Shown one piece after another: positions 1 to 9,182 of a DNA stretch of 64,000 nucleotides (its first letter is position 1; every line of letters begins with the position of its first letter). The stretch lies in the NCBI RefSeq assembly GCF_963664075.1, contig NZ_OY760916.1, positions 2,234,001-2,298,000 on the forward strand, in the 5' to 3' direction. The position numbers were made by a program, and so were the translations under genes. A model generated the notes under the pieces. That model searched no databases. It was not told the DNA's origin and worked only from the letters and a program-made list of their open reading frames with translations. This stretch comes from an uncultured Desulfobulbus sp. (GTDB taxonomy: Bacteria > Desulfobacterota > Desulfobulbia > Desulfobulbales > Desulfobulbaceae).

Positions 1-306
1 ACCCATCACGAGCTGCTTTTGTATTTCTTCCTGATCATGGTCGCCGATCGACAGGGGCTCTCGTTTTACTCCTACGACAAGATTTGCTCTTTGCTCATGC
101 TCAGCCTGGATGAGTACCTCTGGGCACGGGATAGCCTCATCAACAAAGACCTGATAGCTTTTGACGGCACATTCTTTCAGGTGCTCTCTTTACCGGCAGA
201 ACCGATTCGCCAGACAAAGTTACTAAGGGAGCAGAAAGATATGCAGCTCAGTGACCCGGCAACCATTGACCAACTTCTCAGGCAAAGTCTGGAGGTGGGG
301 CAATGA
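1..306 (+). CDS. Unknown protein preceding istA (5' end outside window)
   Basis: The frame is open from the first base, so the start lies outside the window and only the last 101 codons are seen. The visible part is mostly helical with a motif (FYSYDKICSLLML...DEYLWARDSLINKDLI) that looks like a small winged-helix or replication-initiator-type fold. The stop overlaps the istA start (ATGA at 303-306), so the two are probably translationally coupled and this gene belongs to the same IS21-type unit as an accessory ORF. I do not recognise a function. A TTG at 19 could be an internal start, but nothing favours it. Confidence 0.45.
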   Translation, partial: THHELLLYFFLIMVADRQGLSFYSYDKICSLLMLSLDEYLWARDSLINKDLIAFDGTFFQVLSLPAEPIRQTKLLREQKDMQLSDPATIDQLLRQSLEVGQ

Positions 307-1775
307 TCAGCAAACGAGCGATCCTGGAAATAGCAGAGCTTAAGGAACAGGGATTTTCTATCCGCAGTATTGCCAGACAGTTACAGCTCAATCGCGAGAC
401 TGTGGCAAGATACCTGGCAGGTGGAACGCCGAAGGGAATCACGATTAAAAAACCATCTAAGCTGGATCCCTACAGAAAAATGATCGCCGAGATGGTTGCA
501 AGCAGCCCGGATATAAAGGCGCCGGTGGTGCTGCAGAGAATCAGCAGTAAGGGATTTAACGGTGAAATAACCATCGTACGGGACCTGCTCAGGCAATTAC
601 GGGGGCAACAATCTCTGCGAGAACCTTTTATCCGTTTTGAATCGGCACCTGGCGAACAGATCCAGATCGACTGGGGCCACTTTGACAGCCTCAGCTATGG
701 CCAGAGCAGCAGAAAACTCTATGGGCTTGCTGTACTCGAAGGGTATAGCCGTATGCTCTACGTCTATTTCTCCCACAGCCAGCAACAGCAAGCTCTGCAT
801 CAAGGATTACTGGAAGCCTGCAACTACTTTGGAGGCGTTCCCAAGGAAATCGTGGTCGACAATATGCTCACCGCAGTCACGGAGCGAGTGGGCTCGATCA
901 TCCGTTTCAATGAAGCCTTTCTGGAACTTCTCAACACCTTCGGCATACGGCCCCATGCGTGTACCATCCGGGCACCCCACGAAAAAGGTAAGGTCGAGAA
1001 TGCCATCAAATATATCCGTACCAACTTTTGGCCCGCGCGAAAGATCGTAAGCCTTGATCAAGCCCAGGAAGAAGTACGGCACTGGCTGGATACCGTGGCC
1101 AACGTCAGAACGCATGCCACCACCGGCCAGCGGCCCATAGACCGGCTCCATGGACTGCGCCCCTTGCCCGATCCACTACCGGACTGTCGTCAGATCTGTA
1201 CGCTCCAGGTCCACAAGGATTTTGGGGTCCGTTTCGATACCAATGTCTATTCCGTCCCGCCATGGGCTGTGGGAAAGCAGGTTGTTCTCAAGGCGGACAA
1301 CCAACGGGTCTCCATCTATCTCAAGGATAAACTGATAGCCTGCCATTATCGGTGTTGGCAGAGAAGGCAACGGCTGGAGTTACCCGGTCACCGGGAGCAG
1401 GTCCAGAAAATCAAAAAGAGCATGCTCAGGGATCGGCAGGTGATGGTGTTTCTTTCGTTGGGGGAAACGGCGATGCAGTATCTTGACCAGCTGAGCGAGC
1501 TTCGGCTTCCGCTCAAAAAGAATATCACCGCGCTGTTATCACTGGGAGATGAGTACGGCGAGGCAGCACTGCGCTATGGCCTGAAGACATCGATTGCGGA
1601 AAAGGCTATCGGGGCGGATTATGTCCGCAACATCCTCTATCAGGAGATGACACCGGTCAGCAATCATCCACCGGTACGGCTCGATCAGGAGGACCTCAAT
1701 GAAATCAGGCTCACAACTCCGTCTTTGGCCGAATACGACGCCGTTGCTCTCAAAAGGAGGTCTGGCAATGGTTAA
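303..1775 (+). CDS. istA: IS21-family transposase IstA
   Basis: IstA catalyses strand cleavage and joining for IS21 elements. This 490-residue protein is full length for the family. It has an N-terminal helix-turn-helix (residues about 5-40, with IRSIARQLQLNRETVARYL) and a DDE integrase core starting near residue 110: IQIDWGHF holds the first Asp, EIVVDNMLTAV the second, and HEKGKVENAIKYIR the Glu. The last third is the usual DNA-binding C-terminus. The start overlaps the preceding stop and the end overlaps istB by 8 bases. No disruption is visible, so the enzyme is probably active. Confidence 0.93.
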   Translation: MISKRAILEIAELKEQGFSIRSIARQLQLNRETVARYLAGGTPKGITIKKPSKLDPYRKMIAEMVASSPDIKAPVVLQRISSKGFNGEITIVRDLLRQLRGQQSLREPFIRFESAPGEQIQIDWGHFDSLSYGQSSRKLYGLAVLEGYSRMLYVYFSHSQQQQALHQGLLEACNYFGGVPKEIVVDNMLTAVTERVGSIIRFNEAFLELLNTFGIRPHACTIRAPHEKGKVENAIKYIRTNFWPARKIVSLDQAQEEVRHWLDTVANVRTHATTGQRPIDRLHGLRPLPDPLPDCRQICTLQVHKDFGVRFDTNVYSVPPWAVGKQVVLKADNQRVSIYLKDKLIACHYRCWQRRQRLELPGHREQVQKIKKSMLRDRQVMVFLSLGETAMQYLDQLSELRLPLKKNITALLSLGDEYGEAALRYGLKTSIAEKAIGADYVRNILYQEMTPVSNHPPVRLDQEDLNEIRLTTPSLAEYDAVALKRRSGNG

Positions 1776-2496
1776 GGAAATCCAGGAGAAGTTCAAGGCT
1801 TTACGACTCAAGCACTGCGCGCAGAATATAGAATTCCTACTGGAGCAGGGGCGGCAGAAAAATCATTCTGCCCTGCAGACGATACACAGCCTCCTCGACC
1901 TGGAGATCGAGCAACGTCGCCGGGCAAGGATCGCGCTCTGCTTTAAGCAGTCGAAGCTACCGGAGCAACCGACCATCGATCAGTTTGACTTCAGCTTTCA
2001 TTCTTCCCGCAGCAAGCACAGGGCGACTATTTTAAGTCTTCTGGATCTCGAATTTATCCGCAACCAGATGGATGTCATCCTCATTGGCAATCCCGGGGTT
2101 GGGAAAAGTCTGCTGGCCAAGACCATCGCCTATGGAGCCACGCAGGCCGGGATAAAAACTCTTTTTACCTCGGCAATGGATATGATCAATCAGCTTGTTG
2201 CCGCCCAGGATAATCACACGCTTTTGAATAAACTCAAAACATATCAAAATCCGGATCTGCTTGTGATAGACGAGATCGGGTATCTACCGCTTGGCCAACA
2301 GGGCTCAAACTGGTTCTTTCAGGTGATCAGTGCACGGCATAAACAGAAGTCGACCATCATAACGACCAATTTGCCCTTTGCACAATGGGGAAACATCTTT
2401 GATAACACCACTGTCGCTACAGCGATTGCCGACCGACTTGTTTACAACTCGGAGATCCTTGTCATGGAGGGAAAGAGCTATCGAAAAAGGGGATAA
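1768..2496 (+). CDS. istB: IS21-family helper ATPase IstB
   Basis: IstB is the DnaA/DnaC-like AAA+ ATPase that helps IstA select and remodel target DNA. The ATG at 1768 is chosen over upstream starts because AAAGGAGG lies at 1753-1760; this gives 242 residues, normal for the family. Visible motifs are Walker A (GNPGVGKSLLAK), Walker B (LLVIDEIGYLPL) and sensor-like ITTNLPFAQWG, followed by an arginine-rich end. It overlaps istA by 8 bases, the usual coupling that sets the IstA:IstB ratio. Confidence 0.93.
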   Translation: MVKEIQEKFKALRLKHCAQNIEFLLEQGRQKNHSALQTIHSLLDLEIEQRRRARIALCFKQSKLPEQPTIDQFDFSFHSSRSKHRATILSLLDLEFIRNQMDVILIGNPGVGKSLLAKTIAYGATQAGIKTLFTSAMDMINQLVAAQDNHTLLNKLKTYQNPDLLVIDEIGYLPLGQQGSNWFFQVISARHKQKSTIITTNLPFAQWGNIFDNTTVATAIADRLVYNSEILVMEGKSYRKRG

Positions 2497-2634
2497 GAGA
2501 CCAAAAACACAACCTGGTAAGACCATAGAGGAAGTGCGTTCTCGCGCTGTTCCGAGACGCAGAGGTCTGTCTTGCTCTCAAAATGGCTGGTTTTTATTCG
2601 GTGATTTTGGCTGGTTTGCAAAACGCTGATTACA

Positions 2635-3478
2635 CCTATGGCGCATCGTGCAGCATTATGTGACATCCGCTATGAACCGACTGGATCTCTGTGGACTGAA
2701 GGCCTTTAGCCTTGATGAAACCAAATCCCGTAAAGGACACAGGTACGTCACCGTTTTTATCGATTTAGATCGATCTGAAAAACCAGTGGTTTTCGCTGTT
2801 TCAGGAAAAGGCAAACACACTCTACAAGCGTTCAAAAGACACCTGACCGAGCACGGAGGAAAAGCGGAACAGGTTGTTGAAGTCGTGTCTGATATGTCAG
2901 GTGCCTTTATTGCTGGAGTTAAAGCCCATTTTCCCAACAGCGATCACACAGTGGATTGGTTTCATGTGGTGCAGTTGTTTACCAAAGCCGTTAACGAAGT
3001 TCGCCGCACTGAAGCTAAGGAAACTGCCATGCCAAAAGCCACCCGTTGGGGGACTCTTAAAAATGCGGATGGCCCACTGACGGAGAAGCAAATAGATGCC
3101 TTGGCAGAGTTGATGCACATGGATATGCAAACTTCCAAAGCTTGGCGCATTAAAGAAATGCTCCGCTGGGTTCGCAAGGCAGTAACAATGCGAGGAGCTC
3201 AGTGGAGATTGACCAATTTCATCAACGTCGCTTTAGAAATGGCAGGGGACAACGATCTCCTCAGGCCAGTTCGCACAGCTTTAAACACAGTCAAAAAGCA
3301 CCGCAAGGCCATTCTCGCTCGTTGGGTCTCAGGACACAACAACGCTAGAATTGAAGCACTTAATGGCATCTTCCAAGCAGCAAAATGCAGAGCCAGGGGC
3401 TACAGAAATGACGATACGTTCATCAGCATTATTTACCTGCTGGCTGCTCCGATACAGAATTTGATCAAATCCACTTGA
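2635..3478 (+). pseudogene. ISL3-family transposase, 3' part, cut by the IS21 insertion
   Basis: About 280 C-terminal residues of an ISL3 DDE transposase (family about 400) are present. The reading frame runs from the IS21 boundary with no start codon (LWRIVQHYV..., then FSLDETKSRKGHRYVTV with a catalytic Asp, VVSDMSGAF with the next Asp, and HNNARIEALNG near the catalytic Glu). The family-conserved LWR...HYV stretch begins right at the boundary, so the 5' part most likely lies beyond the left end of IS21, outside the window. A GTG at 2648 could give a truncated protein, but the zinc-finger and DNA-binding N-terminus would be missing. Confidence 0.8.
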
Positions 3479-3492
3479 TACGACGAAGAGCC
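3464..3492. repeat. Right terminal inverted repeat of the ISL3 element
   Basis: On the minus strand this reads GGCTCTTCGTCG..., followed by a GTGGATTTGAT segment, the form expected for ISL3-family ends (GGCTCTT...). It overlaps the last codons of the transposase. It resembles both arms of the palindrome at 3513-3577. Confidence 0.65.
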
Positions 3493-3512
3493 TGATTTTG
3501 ACAAAGAGTTTT

Positions 3513-3577
3513 GGTTCCTCGTCATTTGGTTTGGATTTGATCTTGATAATCAAATCCACACCAAATGACGAGGAACC
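3513..3577. repeat. 65-bp palindrome of two inward ISL3-like ends
   Basis: Two 29-base arms (3513-3541 and 3549-3577) are inverted copies with one mismatch around a 7-base spacer. Each arm begins GGTTCCTCGTCATTTGGT from the outside and continues to GGATTTGAT, closely resembling the terminal repeat of the neighbouring ISL3 element. It therefore looks like two transposon ends with almost nothing between them, 20 bases from a real ISL3 end. No gene or T-run is associated, so I do not call it a terminator. Confidence 0.75.
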
Positions 3578-3652
3578 TGATAAAAATAGCCTGCACCACA
3601 TCAGCCATCCAGTGGTGCAGACCATTTTTATCTACCTGAACAATATTTCGAT

Positions 3653-3940
3653 TTACCTAGCACACCGTGCTTTTACCTCTACCTTGGTTGGCCTTCCACG
3701 CTTTTTCGGCGCAGCTTGCACAAAATCATGGTGTTTTTCTACTTGCGCGGCTGCATCACGTGATTTTTGATCTATCCATAGGTCGACTGAGTCTACGAGC
3801 CACGCCAACCGGCGCCCTAGCTTCATTGGAGGCGGCACAGCGCCAAACTGCTTCCTAGCAAGGTGACCATGAACCGCCGCTATGCTCTTACCCAGAATTA
3901 TCGACATTTCTTCGATATTGTAAAATCGCTTTTTAACCAT
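3653..3940 (-). CDS. AlpA/excisionase-like DNA-binding protein
   Basis: This 95-residue protein starts with an excisionase/AlpA-like helix-turn-helix (FYNIEEMSIILGKSIAAVHGHLARK) followed by a wing-like segment (PMKLGRRLAWLVDSVDLWIDQ). The basic C-terminus KKRGRPTK resembles an AT-hook. GAGGAG lies 10 bases before the ATG at 3940. Such proteins control excision and integrase expression on integrated islands, which fits the tRNA attachment fragment at 5151. It is divergent from the next gene with 34 bases between them. The island role is inference; the DNA-binding fold is fairly clear. Confidence 0.7.
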   Translation of the reverse strand: MVKKRFYNIEEMSIILGKSIAAVHGHLARKQFGAVPPPMKLGRRLAWLVDSVDLWIDQKSRDAAAQVEKHHDFVQAAPKKRGRPTKVEVKARCAR

Positions 3941-3974
3941 TGATTATTTCTCCTCAAGAGTTAATTAACTGAAA

Positions 3975-4988
3975 ATGTTTGAGTATTCATGCGACTCATT
4001 TACCTTTTCACAAATCATGGAAAATCTCTCAATCCCCCAAAAATGCAACTTGCCCATAAATGGCAGCAAAAAATCCATCTTAGGCATGTCAACTGAGGAA
4101 GAAACATCTATTCGAGATGCCCTAATGGGTAAAAACAGCATCTTTGCTGTAAAAATTATCGCAAAAGAATTTGAACGGCGTTTTAAAGGAAAAGGCAGGA
4201 CTGAACAAAGTATTGTTCGAGCCCTTGCACCTGGGGGAAAAGCTGTATCCTGGACACGATTAGATCAAAATATCTGTGAGTTGTGCCAAAGTTTCTCCAG
4301 GACTGCTATTTTATTAGAAAAAAATAGATTTTTTTTGGGAGAAGACTGGGAGAACATGCCGGAAGTGCAGCACCAGCAAATAGATTTTTTTGACAAAGTT
4401 CGTTTAATTCTACGATCTCTTCTCCCTAAAAACGGAATCAAACTCCCGCATGAGGCAAAGGAATATCCTACCGCAGAGGACAAAGCCAGGGCATTTGACA
4501 CATGCTTTCTTTGTTGGCGTTCCGTTTCACGAACTAGGCAGGAAAAAAAGACCCCGCTTTGCTATGTGCATCGTGATCTGATGAGCACTAGTAAAGAATA
4601 CAGGCGGAGAAAAAGAATGCGGCATCGGATGCTGGAAATTTTAGCTGAATTAAATGCTACGATTCCAACTCCATCCGAAGTGAGAGAACAAAACCAACTC
4701 CATCCACGCGACTTTTATTTAAGGGAACTTGCTAAATCGGACAGTAATTTTCCAGCCTTAGTAAAATATCTACATGAGTTGGATCCTCTCGGAAAATCAT
4801 CGGATGACATTATACGTGCCTTAGAACATCCGATCCCATATCATAAGCTGACGGACCTGGAAAATGCGGCTTGGGATTTTCACCTTGCAGACTTCAGTGC
4901 GTATTTTGAGTTGAACTATAACCGGATTTTACTGGCAGAAGCGTGGTTACGAGCTGAAGAGGCTTATAAGCATGGTGGAAAACGATAA
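3975..4988 (+). CDS. Unknown Cys-rich island protein
   Basis: I do not recognise this 337-residue protein. It has three spaced metal-ligand-like pairs: CELC near residue 100, CFLCWRS near 176 and CYVH near 194, which could form a zinc site. The stretch after that is very basic (YRRRKRMRHRM), suggesting nucleic acid contact, and the C-terminal third is helical. There is no good ribosome site before 3975; later ATGs at 4017 and 4086 are possible starts. It lies between an AlpA-like gene and the island border, so it is probably island cargo. Confidence 0.5.
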   Translation: MFEYSCDSFTFSQIMENLSIPQKCNLPINGSKKSILGMSTEEETSIRDALMGKNSIFAVKIIAKEFERRFKGKGRTEQSIVRALAPGGKAVSWTRLDQNICELCQSFSRTAILLEKNRFFLGEDWENMPEVQHQQIDFFDKVRLILRSLLPKNGIKLPHEAKEYPTAEDKARAFDTCFLCWRSVSRTRQEKKTPLCYVHRDLMSTSKEYRRRKRMRHRMLEILAELNATIPTPSEVREQNQLHPRDFYLRELAKSDSNFPALVKYLHELDPLGKSSDDIIRALEHPIPYHKLTDLENAAWDFHLADFSAYFELNYNRILLAEAWLRAEEAYKHGGKR

Positions 4989-5150
4989 CTACAACTCTTC
5001 AACAATCGTTTTTCCTTGGTCCAATTCTGGTCCAATTTTGGTCCACACCCCCTGAAAAAAAGTGATTTTCCATGAATACTCATTTATATTCATCTACCTA
5101 ATATTATTTAATAACGTATGATAAGTGGTGGATATTACGGAACGGTAATT
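4989..5150. other. AT-rich island border, no gene seen
   Basis: This stretch contains a short direct repeat (GGTCCAATTnTGGTCCA-like, about 5017-5045) and AT-rich sequence up to the tRNA fragment. It could hold attachment-arm sites for an integrase, but I can identify none with confidence. Confidence 0.3.
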
Positions 5151-5208
5151 GGGACTTAAAATCCCTCGGCCTTAGGCTGTACGAGTTCGATTCTCGTTCC
5201 GGGTACCA
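5151..5208 (+). tRNA. tRNA-Leu(TAA), 3' part only: probable att site
   Basis: From GGGACTTAAAATCCC (anticodon stem-loop, anticodon TAA at 5157-5159) through the long variable arm, the T-arm (ACGAG...TTCGATT...CTCGT) to TCCGGGTACCA, this matches the 3' two-thirds of a bacterial tRNA-Leu with encoded CCA. The 5' acceptor strand (CCCGGA) and D-arm are absent upstream, and position 5150 no longer pairs. A 3' tRNA piece with a sharp left edge is the hallmark of the far attachment site of an integrated island. The island would lie to the left, with the full tRNA at its other end. Confidence 0.8.
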
Positions 5209-5213
5209 AGCTT

Positions 5214-5257
5214 AAAGAGGTGCAATTCTGAGATTATCTTAGGATTGCACCTCTTTT
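5214..5257 (+). terminator. Intrinsic terminator after the tRNA-Leu fragment
   Basis: A 13-base stem (AAAGAGGTGCAAT paired with ATTGCACCTCTTT) ends in TTTT. It directly follows the tRNA end and is presumably the original tRNA terminator. Confidence 0.75.
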
Positions 5258-5428
5258 GCTTTCCACCTGAAAGCTGCTGCAGGAAGAGTAACAGTAGACT
5301 GAAACGACGAGCTTCTTCCTTAAGGCAGTGGTGCCTGCCCCCCCTTGCTTTATCATTCTTCTTCCCTTTCGGTTATGCCTCCAAAAGAGAGGTACTACAC
5401 CATACAAGAAAGACGGCTTGAAAAAATC

Positions 5429-5460
5429 AGCCCCCATCCCCCAACCAGGGAATGAGGGCT
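5429..5460 (-). terminator. Terminator of the M4 protease gene
   Basis: On the minus strand a GC-rich stem (AGCCCTCATTCCC with GGGGGATGGGGGCT) is followed by GATTTTTTC, 32 bases past the protease stop. Confidence 0.7.
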
Positions 5461-5491
5461 AAGTAGCACCACCGGAGCTATGGAAATAGGT

Positions 5492-8400
5492 TTAATCCGT
5501 AAGGAGCAATTCAATCGCAGGTAACGCCGCATGTATAGCACCAGAACTGGAACCAGGATGATCGGTGGCATCTTTGGGATCCGTCCCCGCATTCAATTCT
5601 TCTGCGTCAGAATAACCATCGCCGTCATCGTCAGTGTCTGCATTATCGCCGATTCCATCGTGATCTGTATCGAGCCATTCGTTTTTGTTATCAGGAAAGG
5701 CATCCTCACCATCCGGCACACCATCACCATCCCTGTCGCCGATTGGAGTAACAGCGGTTCCAGTGAGAACAACAGAGACTGTAGCCTCGTCAAGGTCGTC
5801 CGAATCAATGAGCAAATTAGCATTTTTCACGCCCGCTAGAGTTGGGGTAAACAGCACATGCACGGCGCATGCCCCAGATGCAGGCAAGGTCTGGCCACTA
5901 CATCCTCCCACCAACATGAATTGCGACGAATCTGTACCGGTTAGGACCATCCCCCCAATACGAAGATCGGCAGAACCGTCATTGGTGACCGTTATGGATT
6001 TGCTTTGCGTTGCTCCTAAGGTCACCGAGCCAAAGGACAGTGAGCCTGGAGCCACCGTTATGTCTGGTGCTGGTGTTTGGAAGGTTCCACGCCGGTAGAC
6101 TACGCCGAATTCGGCATCAGACATGAGTTTCGATGTGCCTCCGATCGGTGTCAGAGCGTCTGCTGCCAGGGGTTGAGACACGACTGAATAACCGGTCGTC
6201 GTATATCCGGTCTCCCAGGTATCGAGTGGCGCATAGGCAATGCTTGTATCGTCACCATTATACCCTGGCACACCGTAGTCCCCATCCACAATACCAACCG
6301 CAACGCTTTCGCCAGTGATCAAATTGGAGGCAACTATGGTGGAAATTCCACTTGCAGGGTCATACAGATCCCACGCCATTCGATAATTGGTCGTCTGACT
6401 GTAGGCCGGGTAGCCGATATCGTAATTCAGATCAGGTGGGATCAGGGCTATAGTTTGTTCGGTCACTAAATCAATAGCATAGATACTCCACGTCCCGATT
6501 TTAGTCCCATCGCTGAGCTGGATAATATTATAGGCGTCGTACACCAGGTAACGATTGTCTGAGGTAAAATCCATGGTATCGGCATACACAACATCGGCCA
6601 CATTCTCCCCCTCGGATCCTGGCACTGCCAGAGTGAATTCACGTGTAGATCCTCCATCACGTGTATCCACAACTACAATGGAATTCGTTGGATCACCATA
6701 GGCATCCAACATAACAAACCCGTATAATTCCCCCCCCGGAGACATGGCCACTGCATGGATCTGATTAGAATATCCCAGACACTGCTCTTCTGAAAATCCC
6801 GCCGTGTCAATCATGCAGGCATCATTCCAGTAATCAACAAAAAACCCCAGGGTCCCGTCGCCGGAAACTGACGGTCGTGCCCGTTTTACTGGGTAGTAGG
6901 ACAACGGACGGTACTCCCCTGTAGCGGTTTCATAACGGCCAAGATAATTGTAATAATCGGAATAGTACCAATCGTAAGTCAGGAAGGTGAACATCAACGA
7001 ATCATCACCAGATACAGGCGTTGTCGGTTCAGGCCCCGGTGCTGTACCGCTATCGGTGTCCGTTATTTCCACTGCGTCAAATGCTTCGCCCACCTTGACG
7101 GCCTCCGTGGAATTGACGCCATACAATTCTTCAGCTGCCTGAATGCCCGCCAATCGCATATCGATAAACTGGGAATTTGCGACAAGATGCACGGTTTGGG
7201 CCCTATGAAAGATGGCAGCAGCCTTGGTCGTCCCAATGGCACCATCTAAGCCAGCGGCCAACATGTAAAAGGCGTGCGTGATAATCGTCATATTGATGTG
7301 CACACCACCATAGTCCTCGTTTTGCAACATTTGGAGCAGTTCGCCTCCGCGGCTATAATACTCACTCATTTTTGAGGGATAATTGTACTGGTATCCAGCA
7401 ATGATTTTCACTGCCGAAGGATTCTGCATGTTGCGACTCGTCGCTTCTTGAAACACCGTACCGTTAATCCAGTCTGTGGAACCCGTCGCGTATTCTTCCA
7501 CCATCTCCCCAAATATGTCAGAAAAGGCCTCGTTCAGCGCACCGGATTGATCAGCATAGGTCAAATTACAGGTATACGAGGTAACACCATGCGTTAACTC
7601 GTGTGCCACAATATCCAGGGCCGCAGCATAGGGTTTAGCATCACCAAAGAAGACCGCATTATAACTCGTGGTCCAGAAGGCATTATTGAAGTTGGTCCCG
7701 ACACGCACAAACCCAACTACATTCCCACCATTGCCACCTATGGAATCCCACCCGTGACGATTTTTAAAATAGTCGTACGTTTTGCCCAAGTTATAGGAAA
7801 GGCTTACCGCATCCGCAAGCCAGCCAGAGGCTGTGTTGGTTGAGGTCACATACGAACTGTTGAACGATCCACCTGATGAAGGCAGTTCTGTATGGTTCAT
7901 GTCCAGCACGAAAATACCGCCATCAACCTGATCCATCTCTGGAGGGTTCGACGATGTCTTGTACATCGGCTTGCTGGTGTCGATCATGTAATATTTACTG
8001 TTTTCAGACCATACATTCAGGCTCCGAGTTACCCCGGTCAGATCCTGACCTGAACCACTGACAGCACCACTCTTCACATCATTGTACGACAACAGTGTCT
8101 TGCCATTAAGTGCATCGACCACAACCACCCAATCATGGGCAACATCCACTGAAACCTTTGCTTTCCAGGCGAGTCGGCTCGCCCGGTCACCAGGGGCATA
8201 GATAATGAGCTCTTTCTGTACGTTGGTTGTATCGACACCACCGTCAGGTACTGCCGAACGGGCAATCTTTTCCGCCTGTTCGCTTGTCACAGTCGGATTC
8301 TTTACGAACCGTTTGGGCGTTGCCACGTACGCGCCATTCATTAAATCTACATCACCATCGGCATTCAAGTGCACGTTGAGTTCGGCAGGCCATGCAGGAA

Positions 8401-9046
8401 TTCCTTTATATTTTTGTTGAAAACGTACATGTCGTCTTCCTAGCCCGTCCACATTGTAGCGTTTAAACTCCAGTTCTTCCCTGGGATTATCAAGGCGAAG
8501 GATTCCTGCATGTTCTTTCAAAAAGGCCTCAGAGGTTTTGAGGTCGCGCTCTTTGCCAGGCGCCATACCGCTCACAGCTTTTTGCAATGCCGAAGATTTA
8601 CCCGCCTTCGTGTCAGCTTCCTTTATTTTGATTTGTCTGGGCGTCCCGGCCAATGATCGATAACGCACATCAAGGCCCTGCGCTGTTATAGCACCTTTGA
8701 CACCAACCACCGTACTGGGCCTGATCGACGACTTATCACCTCGCATCTTGGCCATTTCAGCCCTTGATGCAATTTTTTTATCGTTCGCTACAGGATCCGC
8801 TTTATTGAATTCGTGTTCATCCCAAACCGGAGCCATGAGCCGTTGTAGTTTTTCATACCTGGATTCGCCAACCACCGACGGGCTTGCCTCGAAACGGGAC
8901 ACCTCTCCCTGTTGTGTCGCTGCACCATTACCGTAGAGCTGTGCTGCGTTCGGTAACGATTCGAGATCAACCGCTGCATGGCAACAGAGCGCCGAGAAAA
9001 AAAGAGTGATCAAGAAAAAAATAAATAGTACCCATTTCCGCGGCAT
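5492..9046 (-). CDS. Secreted M4 (thermolysin-like) metalloprotease with propeller and calcium-repeat tail
   Basis: A zinc endopeptidase, secreted and self-processed. ATG 9046 is chosen because GGAGG lies 8 bases upstream; it gives 1184 residues starting with a clear signal peptide (MPRKWVLFIFFLITLFF...CHA). Domains in order: FTP plus PepSY propeptide (about 150-325); M4 catalytic domain with HELTH near 482-486 and zinc ligand Glu in NEAFSDIFGE near 506, then a GVHIN segment aligning with the catalytic His; a long repeat region with PD40/propeller-like blocks; a HYDIN/SPD-2-like domain (VAPGSLSFGSVTLGATQSKSI); and thrombospondin type 3-like Asp repeats (DGVPDGEDAFPDN, DTDDDGDG). This is far longer than ordinary M4 enzymes (about 500-600). 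The tail probably binds calcium and a surface or polymer. Confidence 0.92.
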   Translation of the reverse strand: MPRKWVLFIFFLITLFFSALCCHAAVDLESLPNAAQLYGNGAATQQGEVSRFEASPSVVGESRYEKLQRLMAPVWDEHEFNKADPVANDKKIASRAEMAKMRGDKSSIRPSTVVGVKGAITAQGLDVRYRSLAGTPRQIKIKEADTKAGKSSALQKAVSGMAPGKERDLKTSEAFLKEHAGILRLDNPREELEFKRYNVDGLGRRHVRFQQKYKGIPAWPAELNVHLNADGDVDLMNGAYVATPKRFVKNPTVTSEQAEKIARSAVPDGGVDTTNVQKELIIYAPGDRASRLAWKAKVSVDVAHDWVVVVDALNGKTLLSYNDVKSGAVSGSGQDLTGVTRSLNVWSENSKYYMIDTSKPMYKTSSNPPEMDQVDGGIFVLDMNHTELPSSGGSFNSSYVTSTNTASGWLADAVSLSYNLGKTYDYFKNRHGWDSIGGNGGNVVGFVRVGTNFNNAFWTTSYNAVFFGDAKPYAAALDIVAHELTHGVTSYTCNLTYADQSGALNEAFSDIFGEMVEEYATGSTDWINGTVFQEATSRNMQNPSAVKIIAGYQYNYPSKMSEYYSRGGELLQMLQNEDYGGVHINMTIITHAFYMLAAGLDGAIGTTKAAAIFHRAQTVHLVANSQFIDMRLAGIQAAEELYGVNSTEAVKVGEAFDAVEITDTDSGTAPGPEPTTPVSGDDSLMFTFLTYDWYYSDYYNYLGRYETATGEYRPLSYYPVKRARPSVSGDGTLGFFVDYWNDACMIDTAGFSEEQCLGYSNQIHAVAMSPGGELYGFVMLDAYGDPTNSIVVVDTRDGGSTREFTLAVPGSEGENVADVVYADTMDFTSDNRYLVYDAYNIIQLSDGTKIGTWSIYAIDLVTEQTIALIPPDLNYDIGYPAYSQTTNYRMAWDLYDPASGISTIVASNLITGESVAVGIVDGDYGVPGYNGDDTSIAYAPLDTWETGYTTTGYSVVSQPLAADALTPIGGTSKLMSDAEFGVVYRRGTFQTPAPDITVAPGSLSFGSVTLGATQSKSITVTNDGSADLRIGGMVLTGTDSSQFMLVGGCSGQTLPASGACAVHVLFTPTLAGVKNANLLIDSDDLDEATVSVVLTGTAVTPIGDRDGDGVPDGEDAFPDNKNEWLDTDHDGIGDNADTDDDGDGYSDAEELNAGTDPKDATDHPGSSSGAIHAALPAIELLLTD

Positions 9047-9182
9047 AGCCATGCCCTCCAGTGAAATTTCTTTGTCGCGTTGCATAAATAGAACGATAGT
9101 TGTTCGCTCTAGTCTTTCCCGTTTCCAGCTCGCAACAGCTTGGCATGCTCAGACACCCCGAAAAACAAAAATGCTTGTAGGA

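Larger units (their letters stand above)
1..2634 (+). mobile_element. IS21-family insertion sequence (left end outside window)
   Basis: istA and istB are followed by an AT-rich tail with two copies of TGGCTGGTTT (2584-2593 and 2608-2617), as expected for the repeated sub-terminal transposase-binding motifs of IS21 elements. The right end is placed at the ACA of 2632-2634, since IS21 ends are TGT...ACA. Directly after this point an ISL3 transposase reading frame resumes in mid-gene, which supports the boundary. The left end lies outside the window. Confidence 0.7.
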
